Origin: CAZILN01 sp964540005
GTDB taxonomy: Bacteria; Bacteroidota; Bacteroidia; Bacteroidales; SM23-62
DNA: 29,848 nucleotides
Assembly (NCBI GenBank): GCA_964540005.1
Contig: CAZILN010000095.1
Coordinates: 1-29,848 of the forward strand
Direction: 5' to 3'
Within the stretch, counting starts at the first letter, position 1. Each line of letters opens with the position of its first letter. The translations under genes were made by a program, and so were the position numbers. Of the stretch, positions 23,631-29,848 are shown in pieces. The notes under the pieces are model-generated. The model was not told the DNA's origin. It did not search any database and was given only the letters and a program-made list of their open reading frames with translations.

Positions 23631-24254
23631 TTATTTATTTTTTTTGTAATTGTTCACGAAGTATATCAGGTTGATCAATTCGTTCTTGATATTGAAGTTA
23701 TTTATGGTGATCAGATCGGTACTCTTGAATTTAACAGGGGTAAAATTAAGTATTCCCTTTATGTCCGTATTCTTCAGGATATCAAGCGTTTGCTGGGCAG
23801 CAGGATCCGGAACAGCCATGACGGCCACCTTGATATCATTATTCATAATATACTCGGGTAATTCTTCAATGGGCTTAATGGGTATGCCTTTACCGGATCC
23901 TATTTTTTTAATATCAATATCAAATCCCGCTACAATTTTAATCCCATCCTCATGGAAACCTGCATAGGACATCAGCGCCTGACCTATCCGTCCAACCCCG
24001 ACAATAATTACTTTCTGGATCTCATCGCTGCCGAGGATCTCATTGATCTTTTCCAGTACCTCGTTTATAACATAGCCGCCTTTCTGACTCCCGGCAATTC
24101 CGAACATACCAAAATCCTTCCTGACCAGGGAGGCTGATATGCCAAGGGGATCAGCGATATTGTCAGAAAATACCTTTACCAGTCCCAAAGATTTGAAACG
24201 CTGTAATAAATGCTTGTAGCTTAACAGGCGATTTATGCGATTCTGAATAGTCAT
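23631..24254 (-). CDS. rex: Redox-sensing transcriptional repressor Rex
   Basis: This 207-residue regulator has a winged-helix DNA-binding domain (1-75) with the Rex signature SASLVRKDFGMFG in the recognition region, and a Rossmann domain (80-195) with GVGRIG (86-91) and the acidic residue in GFDID that reads NAD(H) rather than NADP(H). Rex proteins bind operators when NADH/NAD+ is low and let go when NADH rises. Being first in the operon, it probably controls rex-hoxFUYHW and itself, so hydrogen metabolism would respond to NADH supply. A Rex-like site lies 46 bp upstream of the start. The C terminus is Asn/Lys-rich. Confidence 0.92.
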   Translation of the reverse strand: MTIQNRINRLLSYKHLLQRFKSLGLVKVFSDNIADPLGISASLVRKDFGMFGIAGSQKGGYVINEVLEKINEILGSDEIQKVIIVGVGRIGQALMSYAGFHEDGIKIVAGFDIDIKKIGSGKGIPIKPIEELPEYIMNNDIKVAVMAVPDPAAQQTLDILKNTDIKGILNFTPVKFKSTDLITINNFNIKNELINLIYFVNNYKKNK

Positions 24255-24536
24255 ATTATGTTATTTATGTAGCTTAATAAATTGAGATTAAATCTTAATT
24301 TGTGACAATTATAACATTAAAAAATAAAAAACATGACAATTATGGTATTGTGTATCAATTATAGGTGATTGAAAGCACAAAAGAAATGTTTTTTATCCTA
24401 AGTAACAAGCACTGAAGAATATTTAGAAGCAATAAAAATAATAAGCCTTATTTTTTCTGTAAAATCCTAAGCCACAGTAAAAATACATGCCTTTTTTATG
24501 ACTATCTTGCAGGTTGTTTCCCTGTTCGGATAAGAT
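24255..24536. other. Divergent regulatory gap upstream of rex
   Basis: This 282-bp AT-rich gap separates the divergent rex gene and the small membrane protein gene. The rex-proximal third holds the Rex-like operator and repeated CAATTAT motifs (24306, 24337, 24356). The other side (24420-24536) contains no clear promoter pair; TATCTTG at 24503 is an incomplete match to the -7 element. I see no coding frame or RNA structure. Confidence 0.6.
24300..24317. promoter_or_regulatory. Candidate Rex operator
   Basis: TTGTGACAATTATAACAT fits the Rex operator pattern TTGTGA-N6-TCACAA: the left half-site is exact and the right half (TAACAT) agrees at 4 of 6. It overlaps TATAATTG on the minus strand (24313-24306), one mismatch from the TAnnTTTG -7 element, at a distance that would give a leader of about 45 nt for rex. 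Overlap with the promoter suits repression. TGACAATTAT recurs at 24334-24343, 31 bp away. Confidence 0.45.
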
Positions 24537-24926
24537 ATGAAATCCCTTGCCTTGTTCAGGACCTTGTTCGTACTGTTGGCCATTCATTCTCTGTGTGTGG
24601 GTGCAGGACTTATTATCTTACCCCTCCCGGCATATACCTTCTTCGGGTTCCAGGAGTATTATGGTGCATTTTTCAAGATACAGGCCGGGGTTTTTCATGT
24701 TATAATGGCTTCTGTGTATTTTTTTACAGCTCTGGATCCTCAGCGGTATAAAAACTTTGTGTATCTCACTATTGCTGCGAAATTCACAGCAACCCTTTTT
24801 CTCCTGAGCTATTATATACTGGCAGAAAGGATATGGATGGTTCTGGTAAGCGGTCTGGGTGACCTGCTGATGGGAACGGCGGTTCTGTTGCTTTTTATCC
24901 GGACCGGCAGGCCTGCTGAGGAATAA
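24537..24926 (+). CDS. Small four-helix membrane protein, unknown function
   Basis: The gene encodes 129 residues with four hydrophobic stretches (about 5-30, 45-65, 73-95 and 97-122) and short polar loops. Sequence features include LPLPAYTFFGFQEYYGAFFKIQ between helices 1 and 2 and a Lys/Arg-rich loop RYKNF. It resembles small integral membrane proteins of no assigned function found across bacteria; no catalytic or metal motif stands out apart from His17 and His54. It lies between rex (divergent) and the SDR gene (convergent, 5 bp from stop to stop). A link to either hydrogenase is not supported beyond position. Confidence 0.7.
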   Translation: MKSLALFRTLFVLLAIHSLCVGAGLIILPLPAYTFFGFQEYYGAFFKIQAGVFHVIMASVYFFTALDPQRYKNFVYLTIAAKFTATLFLLSYYILAERIWMVLVSGLGDLLMGTAVLLLFIRTGRPAEE

Positions 24927-24931
24927 ACAGC

Positions 24932-26602
24932 TCAGGTATTCCTGCTTTCTTCATAGATCCGGGAAAACTCCCTGCTCATATCGTGTTCAATGGAATCAAA
25001 GAAGGTATTTTCGAGTTCAGAGATGATCTGTTTGAGGTTTCCGACATGCTGGAAGGTGGGTACCATTTCCGTAACAGGCTGGATCTCATCCGGTTTTTCT
25101 GCGAAAAGTTCAAAGGATTCCTCAATTTCATCTATGGTCAGCTGTATGCAGATACTGATGCCGTTAAACAGTTGCTCTTTGGTTTTTTGGGCTGCAGGAT
25201 CAATGAGGATCTCGGACGTAATGATTTTTTCGAAATTATTCAGGAAACCAGCTACTTCCCCGATCTTAAAGCCTGCATTATACCGTCTGTATGCAATAGC
25301 CTGGGCATATTTCCTCATTATAATCCTGTCATTGATCTTAATGCTTGTGGCTATCAGCTGGTATAACATGGTAATATACCATTTCAGCACCAGCTGGTCC
25401 AGCAGAAGGTAATTGGGGTAGGTATCTGACTGGTCGCGGTGCAGCACGTATTCCATCATTTTGCTGATAATGAATTCCCTGTGCCTCAACATAGTCTCGT
25501 ATGCCCTGATATTAAAACGTTCCGCTACCCTGTTGTACAGGGCCTCGTTTTTTACCGTCCAGTCTATGGTATGATTCTTCATATTCTCGATCATAAACAG
25601 GAGGCGCCTGTTAATGTCATTTCTTTTTGGTATATACCAGTTTAGAGTTTTGCAGGTGAAGTCTGCATTAGCAACCAGTTTTGTGTCAATATACTTCATC
25701 ATCCAGGGCCTTTCGAATGGTCTGACACCTATTAGATCTCCCAGGATGGTCCTGGCAACAACCCCGAACCATGCAATCACTTTCGGCATATGTATGGCCC
25801 TTCTTGGACGGCCGTAGAAATAACGTGTGGCTGCTTTATACAGTTCATTATGGGAGACCGTGCCATTTGGACTGGCAACATATGTACTTAAACGAGGCAG
25901 CTCATCGGATTTTTCAATAATGATCCCTATCATCTTGATCAGGTCCGAAATGTGTATGTAAGAGACGGAAGAGGTCCCCTTGCCTCCCAGCATCCTTGCA
26001 TTCCATCGATCTGATAACCAGGTGCTGAGAAAAACAAACAAGGGGGGGTATTCACACCAGTCGCTGTAAACTGCAGCCAGTCTCAGGATGGTACACGGGA
26101 ACAGGCTGGAATAATCCCGGATCATATCTTCTCCTTTTTTTTTACTGAGGGCATAGGGGTAGTATGCATCGACCGGGCTCTTTTCGTCGAGGATATTTGA
26201 TGGATCCTTGTTGAACCGGCAGGCGGCAAGAGAACTGGAAAAAATGAATCTTTTGATATTCAGGTACTGTGCCAGTTTCAGAACATTCCTGGTACCGTCC
26301 ACATTGGTATGTTCATACTCAGGCTGATCTTTCATGGTGAAATCATAAAACCCTGCCAGGTGGAGGATATAATCAGCCCCTCCATAGGCGTTTATGCTTT
26401 CCACTACTTTCTGAAGGTTTGAAAAATCCCCGATATCAACCTGGGACCATCTTATATTGGCATGTTTGGGGATCCCTGCCTCCTGTTGTGATCTTCTGGC
26501 CAGGCAGTATAAGCGGAATTTCTGTGCGTTTGATTCGATGAAATGGCGCCCGATAAATCCGGAGGCACCCGTAACAATTATCCCCGGCATTTTCTCATTC
26601 AT
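24932..26602 (-). CDS. Extended SDR (NAD-dependent epimerase-like) protein fused to a helical, RsbRD-like C-terminal domain
   Basis: The 556-residue product starts with an extended short-chain dehydrogenase/reductase domain (1-320): TGASGFIG (11-18) gives the GxxGxxG dinucleotide site, SSS at 122-124 and YPYALSKKK give Ser124/Tyr150/Lys154. It is of the kind that includes sugar epimerases, 3-beta-HSD-like enzymes and atypical NAD-binding proteins. Residues about 330-556 are almost all helical, with a segment YAQAIAYRRYNAGFKIGEV (residues 446-464) and following helices that resemble RsbRD_N-type regulatory domains, where similar helices precede anti-sigma-factor or kinase domains. The fusion is unusual. 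The gene directly follows the Cys-rich protein gene in the Mvh-like operon, so it could sense or use NAD(P)H for that module. Confidence 0.75.
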   Translation of the reverse strand: MNEKMPGIIVTGASGFIGRHFIESNAQKFRLYCLARRSQQEAGIPKHANIRWSQVDIGDFSNLQKVVESINAYGGADYILHLAGFYDFTMKDQPEYEHTNVDGTRNVLKLAQYLNIKRFIFSSSLAACRFNKDPSNILDEKSPVDAYYPYALSKKKGEDMIRDYSSLFPCTILRLAAVYSDWCEYPPLFVFLSTWLSDRWNARMLGGKGTSSVSYIHISDLIKMIGIIIEKSDELPRLSTYVASPNGTVSHNELYKAATRYFYGRPRRAIHMPKVIAWFGVVARTILGDLIGVRPFERPWMMKYIDTKLVANADFTCKTLNWYIPKRNDINRRLLFMIENMKNHTIDWTVKNEALYNRVAERFNIRAYETMLRHREFIISKMMEYVLHRDQSDTYPNYLLLDQLVLKWYITMLYQLIATSIKINDRIIMRKYAQAIAYRRYNAGFKIGEVAGFLNNFEKIITSEILIDPAAQKTKEQLFNGISICIQLTIDEIEESFELFAEKPDEIQPVTEMVPTFQHVGNLKQIISELENTFFDSIEHDMSREFSRIYEESRNT

Positions 26603-27091
26603 CTACATATAATTGTGACTGCCCCTTATCTCTCCTTTTTTTCGGTACAAGGCAAATAACTCATCCGGATTCTTTATTTCGGCATGTGAACAACCTACAC
26701 GGTTGCAGATACCGATACAGTTACAATAATTACCCTTATCATCGGCAAACAGGGTAATCATATCACCACCGCAATCACAGGGTGCGTATACCGGGAGGGG
26801 AACATCACATACCGGGCAGAGCAATTTGAGTATTTCACCATCTGAAAGATCGATGTCCAGTGTCAGCTTTGATTTATCACCACACAGGGGGCTCAGGGCA
26901 AGGTAACCTGTCTTATCATTTTTTACCACTTTGATCATAATGCCGTTATAGCCTTTGAATTCCACCCTGGAACTCACAAGGTTATGGCCATTGGGACAAA
27001 AGCATTTTTTAATAATAATAATATCATCATCCTCATCTGACCTTTTCTTTTTAGGGAATCGCCACATCCCTTTTGCGTTAAATCGACTCAT
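26603..27091 (-). CDS. Cys-rich metal-binding protein of unknown family
   Basis: The 162-residue soluble protein holds 11 cysteines: CFCPNGH (30-36), Cys70, CPVC (92-95), CDCGG (105-109) and a dense CNCIGICNRVGC (123-134). The first pairs look like zinc-ribbon knuckles, and the last group has spacing that could also bind an iron-sulfur cluster. A basic-acidic N-terminal stretch (KKKRSDEDDD) precedes a run of isoleucines. No homologue comes to mind. It sits in the Mvh-like operon between the M52 protease (17 bp upstream) and the SDR gene (directly adjacent). Candidate roles are a metallochaperone, a small electron carrier or an assembly factor; none is proven. Confidence 0.6.
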   Translation of the reverse strand: MSRFNAKGMWRFPKKKRSDEDDDIIIIKKCFCPNGHNLVSSRVEFKGYNGIMIKVVKNDKTGYLALSPLCGDKSKLTLDIDLSDGEILKLLCPVCDVPLPVYAPCDCGGDMITLFADDKGNYCNCIGICNRVGCSHAEIKNPDELFALYRKKGEIRGSHNYM

Positions 27092-27108
27092 TTTTACTTA
27101 CATTTATA

Positions 27109-27603
27109 TTATAGTACGCTGTAAACTATTTTATTTATAATAGTGCTGACTGTACTGCTTACTTTTTCAAAGATCTGCGGATAAGTTTTCTGAATGATAT
27201 TGCTGCCGTTTGTTCCAAATTCCAATCCCTCGACAATCTCTATTGCTATGATCCAAATCTCACCGGGCATATCCAGTCCCAGCGTTGAACCAAGCCGGAG
27301 TGTGACCGGAAATGTCGCATCATGATAACTTGACAGGTGCAGGCTTTCCCGGTAGTCCTCCGAAGGAGTGAAGGTATAAACCGTTCCCGGCTTTCCTTCT
27401 TCCGTCATGATGGTATCAATAATAACTGCCCTGCGGAAACCATTAAGGTGGTCAAGCAAATCCAGTCCTCCTGTATTGGCATCCCTGTAAACCAGTCCGG
27501 GATGCAGCAATTCTTCTTTCAGGTCTCTGATAAGACGCAAGGGGAGCCCGTCGTCACTCAGGATCTCACTTCCCAGTCCCAGTATAAGTAAGCTGCCATC
27601 CAA
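27109..27603 (-). CDS. [NiFe]-hydrogenase maturation protease for the Mvh-like enzyme (M52)
   Basis: This 164-residue M52 endopeptidase, a paralogue of the one at 18540-19046, shows LGLGSEILSDDGLP at residues 8-21 where the family has GxGNxxxxDDG; here Asn is replaced by Ser-Glu. Likely nickel ligands are Asp17/18, Asp63 in VIIDTI and His94 in SYHDATF. The C-terminal helices (130-160) are typical. It is 47 bp downstream of the large-subunit gene, so its substrate is probably that subunit, whose C-terminal tail follows the L2 motif. Each hydrogenase in this window therefore has its own protease, as expected from the strict specificity of these enzymes. The start is the only Met that keeps the motif at the N terminus. 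Confidence 0.85.
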   Translation of the reverse strand: MDGSLLILGLGSEILSDDGLPLRLIRDLKEELLHPGLVYRDANTGGLDLLDHLNGFRRAVIIDTIMTEEGKPGTVYTFTPSEDYRESLHLSSYHDATFPVTLRLGSTLGLDMPGEIWIIAIEIVEGLEFGTNGSNIIQKTYPQIFEKVSSTVSTIINKIVYSVL

Positions 27604-27650
27604 CAGATTCTCCCCCTAATCAATCAAAATGCTACAAAAATATGCAGTAC

Positions 27651-29114
27651 TCAGTCCCTCTTTATTGTCCGGATAATCTCGCCCGACTCCTCCCTGAGAT
27701 TAATTATCATCGGCATTTCTCCAGGCCTGTGATGCGTGGCACATGAGAAACAGGGATCGTAGGCCCTGAAAGCCATCTCAACCATATTGAGTATCCCGTC
27801 CGATACTTCAACTCCTTTCTTTATCAGTCCCTGGGCCGCTTTCTTGATAGACATGCTGATGGGTGCATTATTATTGGTCGTTCCGACAATCAGGTTAACC
27901 TTGGTAACAATACCCTTTTCATCTGTCCAGTAATGATGGGTCAGTGTTCCTCGTTGCGCTTCAACTATGCCTACCCCCTCATCAGGGGTGTTATCGAGCG
28001 GCGCCCTCAGTTCTTTCCCGGTTATATCAGGATCCGTTGCCAGTTCCAGGCAGCGTTCGGCTGAATAGAGCAGTTCAATCAGCCTTGCCCAGTGCATGGC
28101 AAGGGTGGCGTGAACAGGTTTCCCGCCTAATGTCTCATACATTCTTTCATATTGAGCCTGTGCCAGGGGTGTGGCCATCCCATCAGCGGCATTAAGCCTG
28201 GAAAGAGGGGTGGCATGATATATACTGGAATCCTGTCCGTCTACAAAACCTTTCCATCCTATTTTTTTCAGGTAAGGATACTTCAGATAGCTGTATGTTT
28301 CTACATGTTCGGCTATAAAATCAGTATACTCCGGCGGGGCATACTTGTACAGTTCCTCGCCTGTGGTATCAACTACCCTGACCTTGCCGTCGTAAAAATT
28401 CACCTTATTATTCTCATCGACCAGTCCCATTGAATGAAGTGTAAGGGAGTAGGGTCCGTTCAGGATGATATCCACATAATCTTTATTGGCCAGTACCACA
28501 TCATCAAAGATCTTAAGGGAGAATTGGGCAAACTCAATAAAACCTTTGGCTTTCTCCTCGACATCCGCACGTTCTTCTTCAGTCATTCCCTTGCGCACTC
28601 CACCGGGAATATTCATGACCACATGTGTCTGGTGTCCGCCCAGAAGAGCCTGTATTTCCTGTGCGATCCTTCTTTGCTTGATCACTTCGGTCCCTATCTC
28701 AACCCCAACCTTATTGATGACGCCCAGGATGTTCCTTTCGGCTGCAGGGGCAGTCGGACCCACAACAAAGTCCGGGGCGGCCAATGCATAGAAATGGGCG
28801 ATATGGCTGTGGACAAAATGTGCCATATAGAAAAGCTCCCTCAGTTTTTTGGCCGTGGGGGGTGGTTCTACGTGGTATACGGCATCGGCGGCCTTTCCTG
28901 AAGCCATGTGATGGCAGCCCGGACAAACGCCGCAGATCTTGGTGACTATCTGTGCCAGCTCTTCCACGGGCCTCCCCACGCAGAACTGTTCGAATCCCCT
29001 GAGTTCGGGCACCTGGAAATATGCATTCTTCACATCACCTTCATCATCCAGGAAGATTTCTATTTTACCATGTCCTTCAAGACGGGTAATCGGATCAATA
29101 GTTATTTGTCTCAT
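27651..29114 (-). CDS. [NiFe]-hydrogenase large subunit, Mvh-like group 3c
   Basis: The 487-residue catalytic subunit has RLEGHG (11-16), L1 KICGVCPGCHH with Cys61 and Cys64, and L2 DPCFSCATH with Cys455 and Cys458, followed by a 26-residue tail after His461 that the adjacent M52 protease should remove. The CGVCPGCHHMASGKA context and the partner small subunit with an extended C terminus place it with the MvhA type of group 3c, whose known members pass electrons from H2 to a heterodisulfide-reductase-like HdrABC complex for flavin-based bifurcation. It is clearly different from HoxH at 19049-20500 and not a recent duplicate. Start codon overlaps the small-subunit stop by 4 bp. The gene symbol mvhA is avoided because the partner genes lie outside the window. 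Confidence 0.9.
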   Translation of the reverse strand: MRQITIDPITRLEGHGKIEIFLDDEGDVKNAYFQVPELRGFEQFCVGRPVEELAQIVTKICGVCPGCHHMASGKAADAVYHVEPPPTAKKLRELFYMAHFVHSHIAHFYALAAPDFVVGPTAPAAERNILGVINKVGVEIGTEVIKQRRIAQEIQALLGGHQTHVVMNIPGGVRKGMTEEERADVEEKAKGFIEFAQFSLKIFDDVVLANKDYVDIILNGPYSLTLHSMGLVDENNKVNFYDGKVRVVDTTGEELYKYAPPEYTDFIAEHVETYSYLKYPYLKKIGWKGFVDGQDSSIYHATPLSRLNAADGMATPLAQAQYERMYETLGGKPVHATLAMHWARLIELLYSAERCLELATDPDITGKELRAPLDNTPDEGVGIVEAQRGTLTHHYWTDEKGIVTKVNLIVGTTNNNAPISMSIKKAAQGLIKKGVEVSDGILNMVEMAFRAYDPCFSCATHHRPGEMPMIINLREESGEIIRTIKRD

Positions 29115-29848
29115 TTGCTTATAATTTTTCTTCGTAACAAGGAACCCGGCAGGCTGAACCGGTAAAAGGTTCCGGCCGGATCATCTATCTGACCAACTAT
29201 TTTCTGAATTTCATCCGCATCATTGGAATCTATCATGGTTCCGATGGCGGACATCATTTTGGCCCCCGGGTCGGTTACGTCGGGCGGCGGACCGTAACAT
29301 CCGCGGCACGGGGCATTTCCTTCTATGCACCGCACCCCGCATCCACCCCGGGTAGCCGGACCCATACAGATGACTCCCTGCTCCAGGAAGCAGGTTACAC
29401 CATCATCCTGTATGTCAATGGGCCTTTTAAATTCCTTGATCTTTTTGTTATCGGTTTTCGTCCGCTTGCACTCATCACATTGTGATTTATCAAGGGCCCC
29501 TACTACCGATCCCGGCGGGGGAAGCTCTGCCCCGGTTACTATGGCCATGAATACCTCAACCAGCCTTTCTGTCTGCGGCGGGCACCCGGGCAGATAGTAA
29601 TCCACATCAACCACCTGGTTCAGGCTCCTGACATCGTTATAGAATTCGGGTATTGTCAGTTCTCCTTCCGGTACCTTTGTGACTGGCTGGGGGAAAACTT
29701 TATCAGGGTTATCGGTGGACTCACTGGTCACATATGCCCGCTCGAAAATTGAATCCTTGTCCCAGAAATTCGCCAGTCCGGGTATACCCCCCATATGTGC
29801 ACAGGACCCGTAGGCGACCAGGATCTTTGTTTTTTTGCGCAGCAGTTT
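29111..29848 (-). CDS. [NiFe]-hydrogenase small subunit, Mvh-like, 5' end beyond window
   Basis: The frame stays open to the right edge, 18 codons past the first internal Met at 29794, and reads KILVAYGSCAHMGGIPGLAN there, the cluster-binding GSCA and GGIPGLAN of MvhG-type subunits. The gene is therefore partial, lacking roughly the first 60-90 residues with the first CxxC. Further on, YYLPGCPP holds the last proximal-cluster Cys, and the C-terminal half is rich in Cys (CDEC, then VTCFLEQGVICMGP, GGCGVRC, CRGCYGP), fitting the additional [4Fe-4S] clusters of this family, absent from HoxY. It should carry electrons from the large subunit to a partner such as MvhD or HdrA, likely encoded just outside. 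A Met at 29794 is not the start. Confidence 0.88.
   Translation of the reverse strand, partial: KLLRKKTKILVAYGSCAHMGGIPGLANFWDKDSIFERAYVTSESTDNPDKVFPQPVTKVPEGELTIPEFYNDVRSLNQVVDVDYYLPGCPPQTERLVEVFMAIVTGAELPPPGSVVGALDKSQCDECKRTKTDNKKIKEFKRPIDIQDDGVTCFLEQGVICMGPATRGGCGVRCIEGNAPCRGCYGPPPDVTDPGAKMMSAIGTMIDSNDADEIQKIVGQIDDPAGTFYRFSLPGSLLRRKIISK

Noticed and set aside
24932..26602. Sugar-nucleotide epimerase of a surface-polysaccharide locus
   Set aside because: No glycosyltransferase or nucleotide-sugar genes are near, and about 230 extra C-terminal residues do not fit a plain epimerase.

Overview
The window looks like a chromosomal segment from a Bacteroidota bacterium, most likely an anaerobic member of the Bacteroidales or a related order. 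The lineage call rests on several features seen together: an S46 dipeptidyl-peptidase, a protein with a type A C-terminal sorting domain of the type IX secretion system (T9SS), lipoproteins with Lys-Asp/Glu-rich sorting residues after the lipid-bearing Cys, a GH2 exo-glycosidase lipoprotein, little sign of Shine-Dalgarno sequences, and promoter-like TAnnTTTG elements. No rRNA, tRNA, CRISPR array, insertion sequence or prophage gene was seen. Coding density is high, with many 0-5 bp junctions and 4-bp overlaps.

Positions 1-3470 hold the end of a Maf nucleotide pyrophosphatase gene, a secreted S46 peptidase whose key residues match the Asp/Glu-specific DPP11 subtype, and a membrane protein with a His-rich loop that may move nickel or cobalt. 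A 13-bp tandem repeat then fills the whole gap to the next, convergent gene.

Positions 3471-12306 are all on the minus strand. An apparent operon encodes MiaB, MtaB, an exported TPR protein and a ProXp-ala/PrdX-type deacylase, so three of its four products act on tRNA. Upstream lie a GH2 beta-galactosidase-like lipoprotein, a three-His-box fatty acid desaturase and a small DUF2007-like protein.

Positions 12672-18550 form a six-gene plus-strand envelope cluster. It encodes a lipoprotein predicted to reach the surface, an outer-membrane beta-barrel, a lipoprotein without the surface signal, a second predicted surface lipoprotein, an exported protein with an N-terminal propeller-like region and a C-terminal caspase-type (C14) protease domain with intact His/Cys, and a T9SS cargo protein. 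I do not recognise this set as a described system, and it is the best candidate here for something new.

Positions 18540-24254 are a minus-strand rex-hoxF-hoxU-hoxY-hoxH-hoxW operon for an NAD(H)-linked group 3d [NiFe] hydrogenase. HoxF carries a fused HoxE/NuoE domain that has lost three of its four cluster cysteines. A Rex-operator-like sequence lies upstream of rex, which suggests control by the NADH/NAD+ ratio.

Positions 24537-29848 hold a small membrane protein gene and then a second minus-strand [NiFe] hydrogenase module of the Mvh-like group 3c type: small subunit (cut by the window edge), large subunit, its own M52 maturation protease, a Cys-rich protein, and an extended SDR protein with an unusual helical C-terminal half. 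Two different cytoplasmic hydrogenases side by side suggest an organism that balances NADH, ferredoxin or other carriers against H2. In known systems group 3c enzymes pair with heterodisulfide-reductase-like proteins, so the sequence just past the right edge should be informative.
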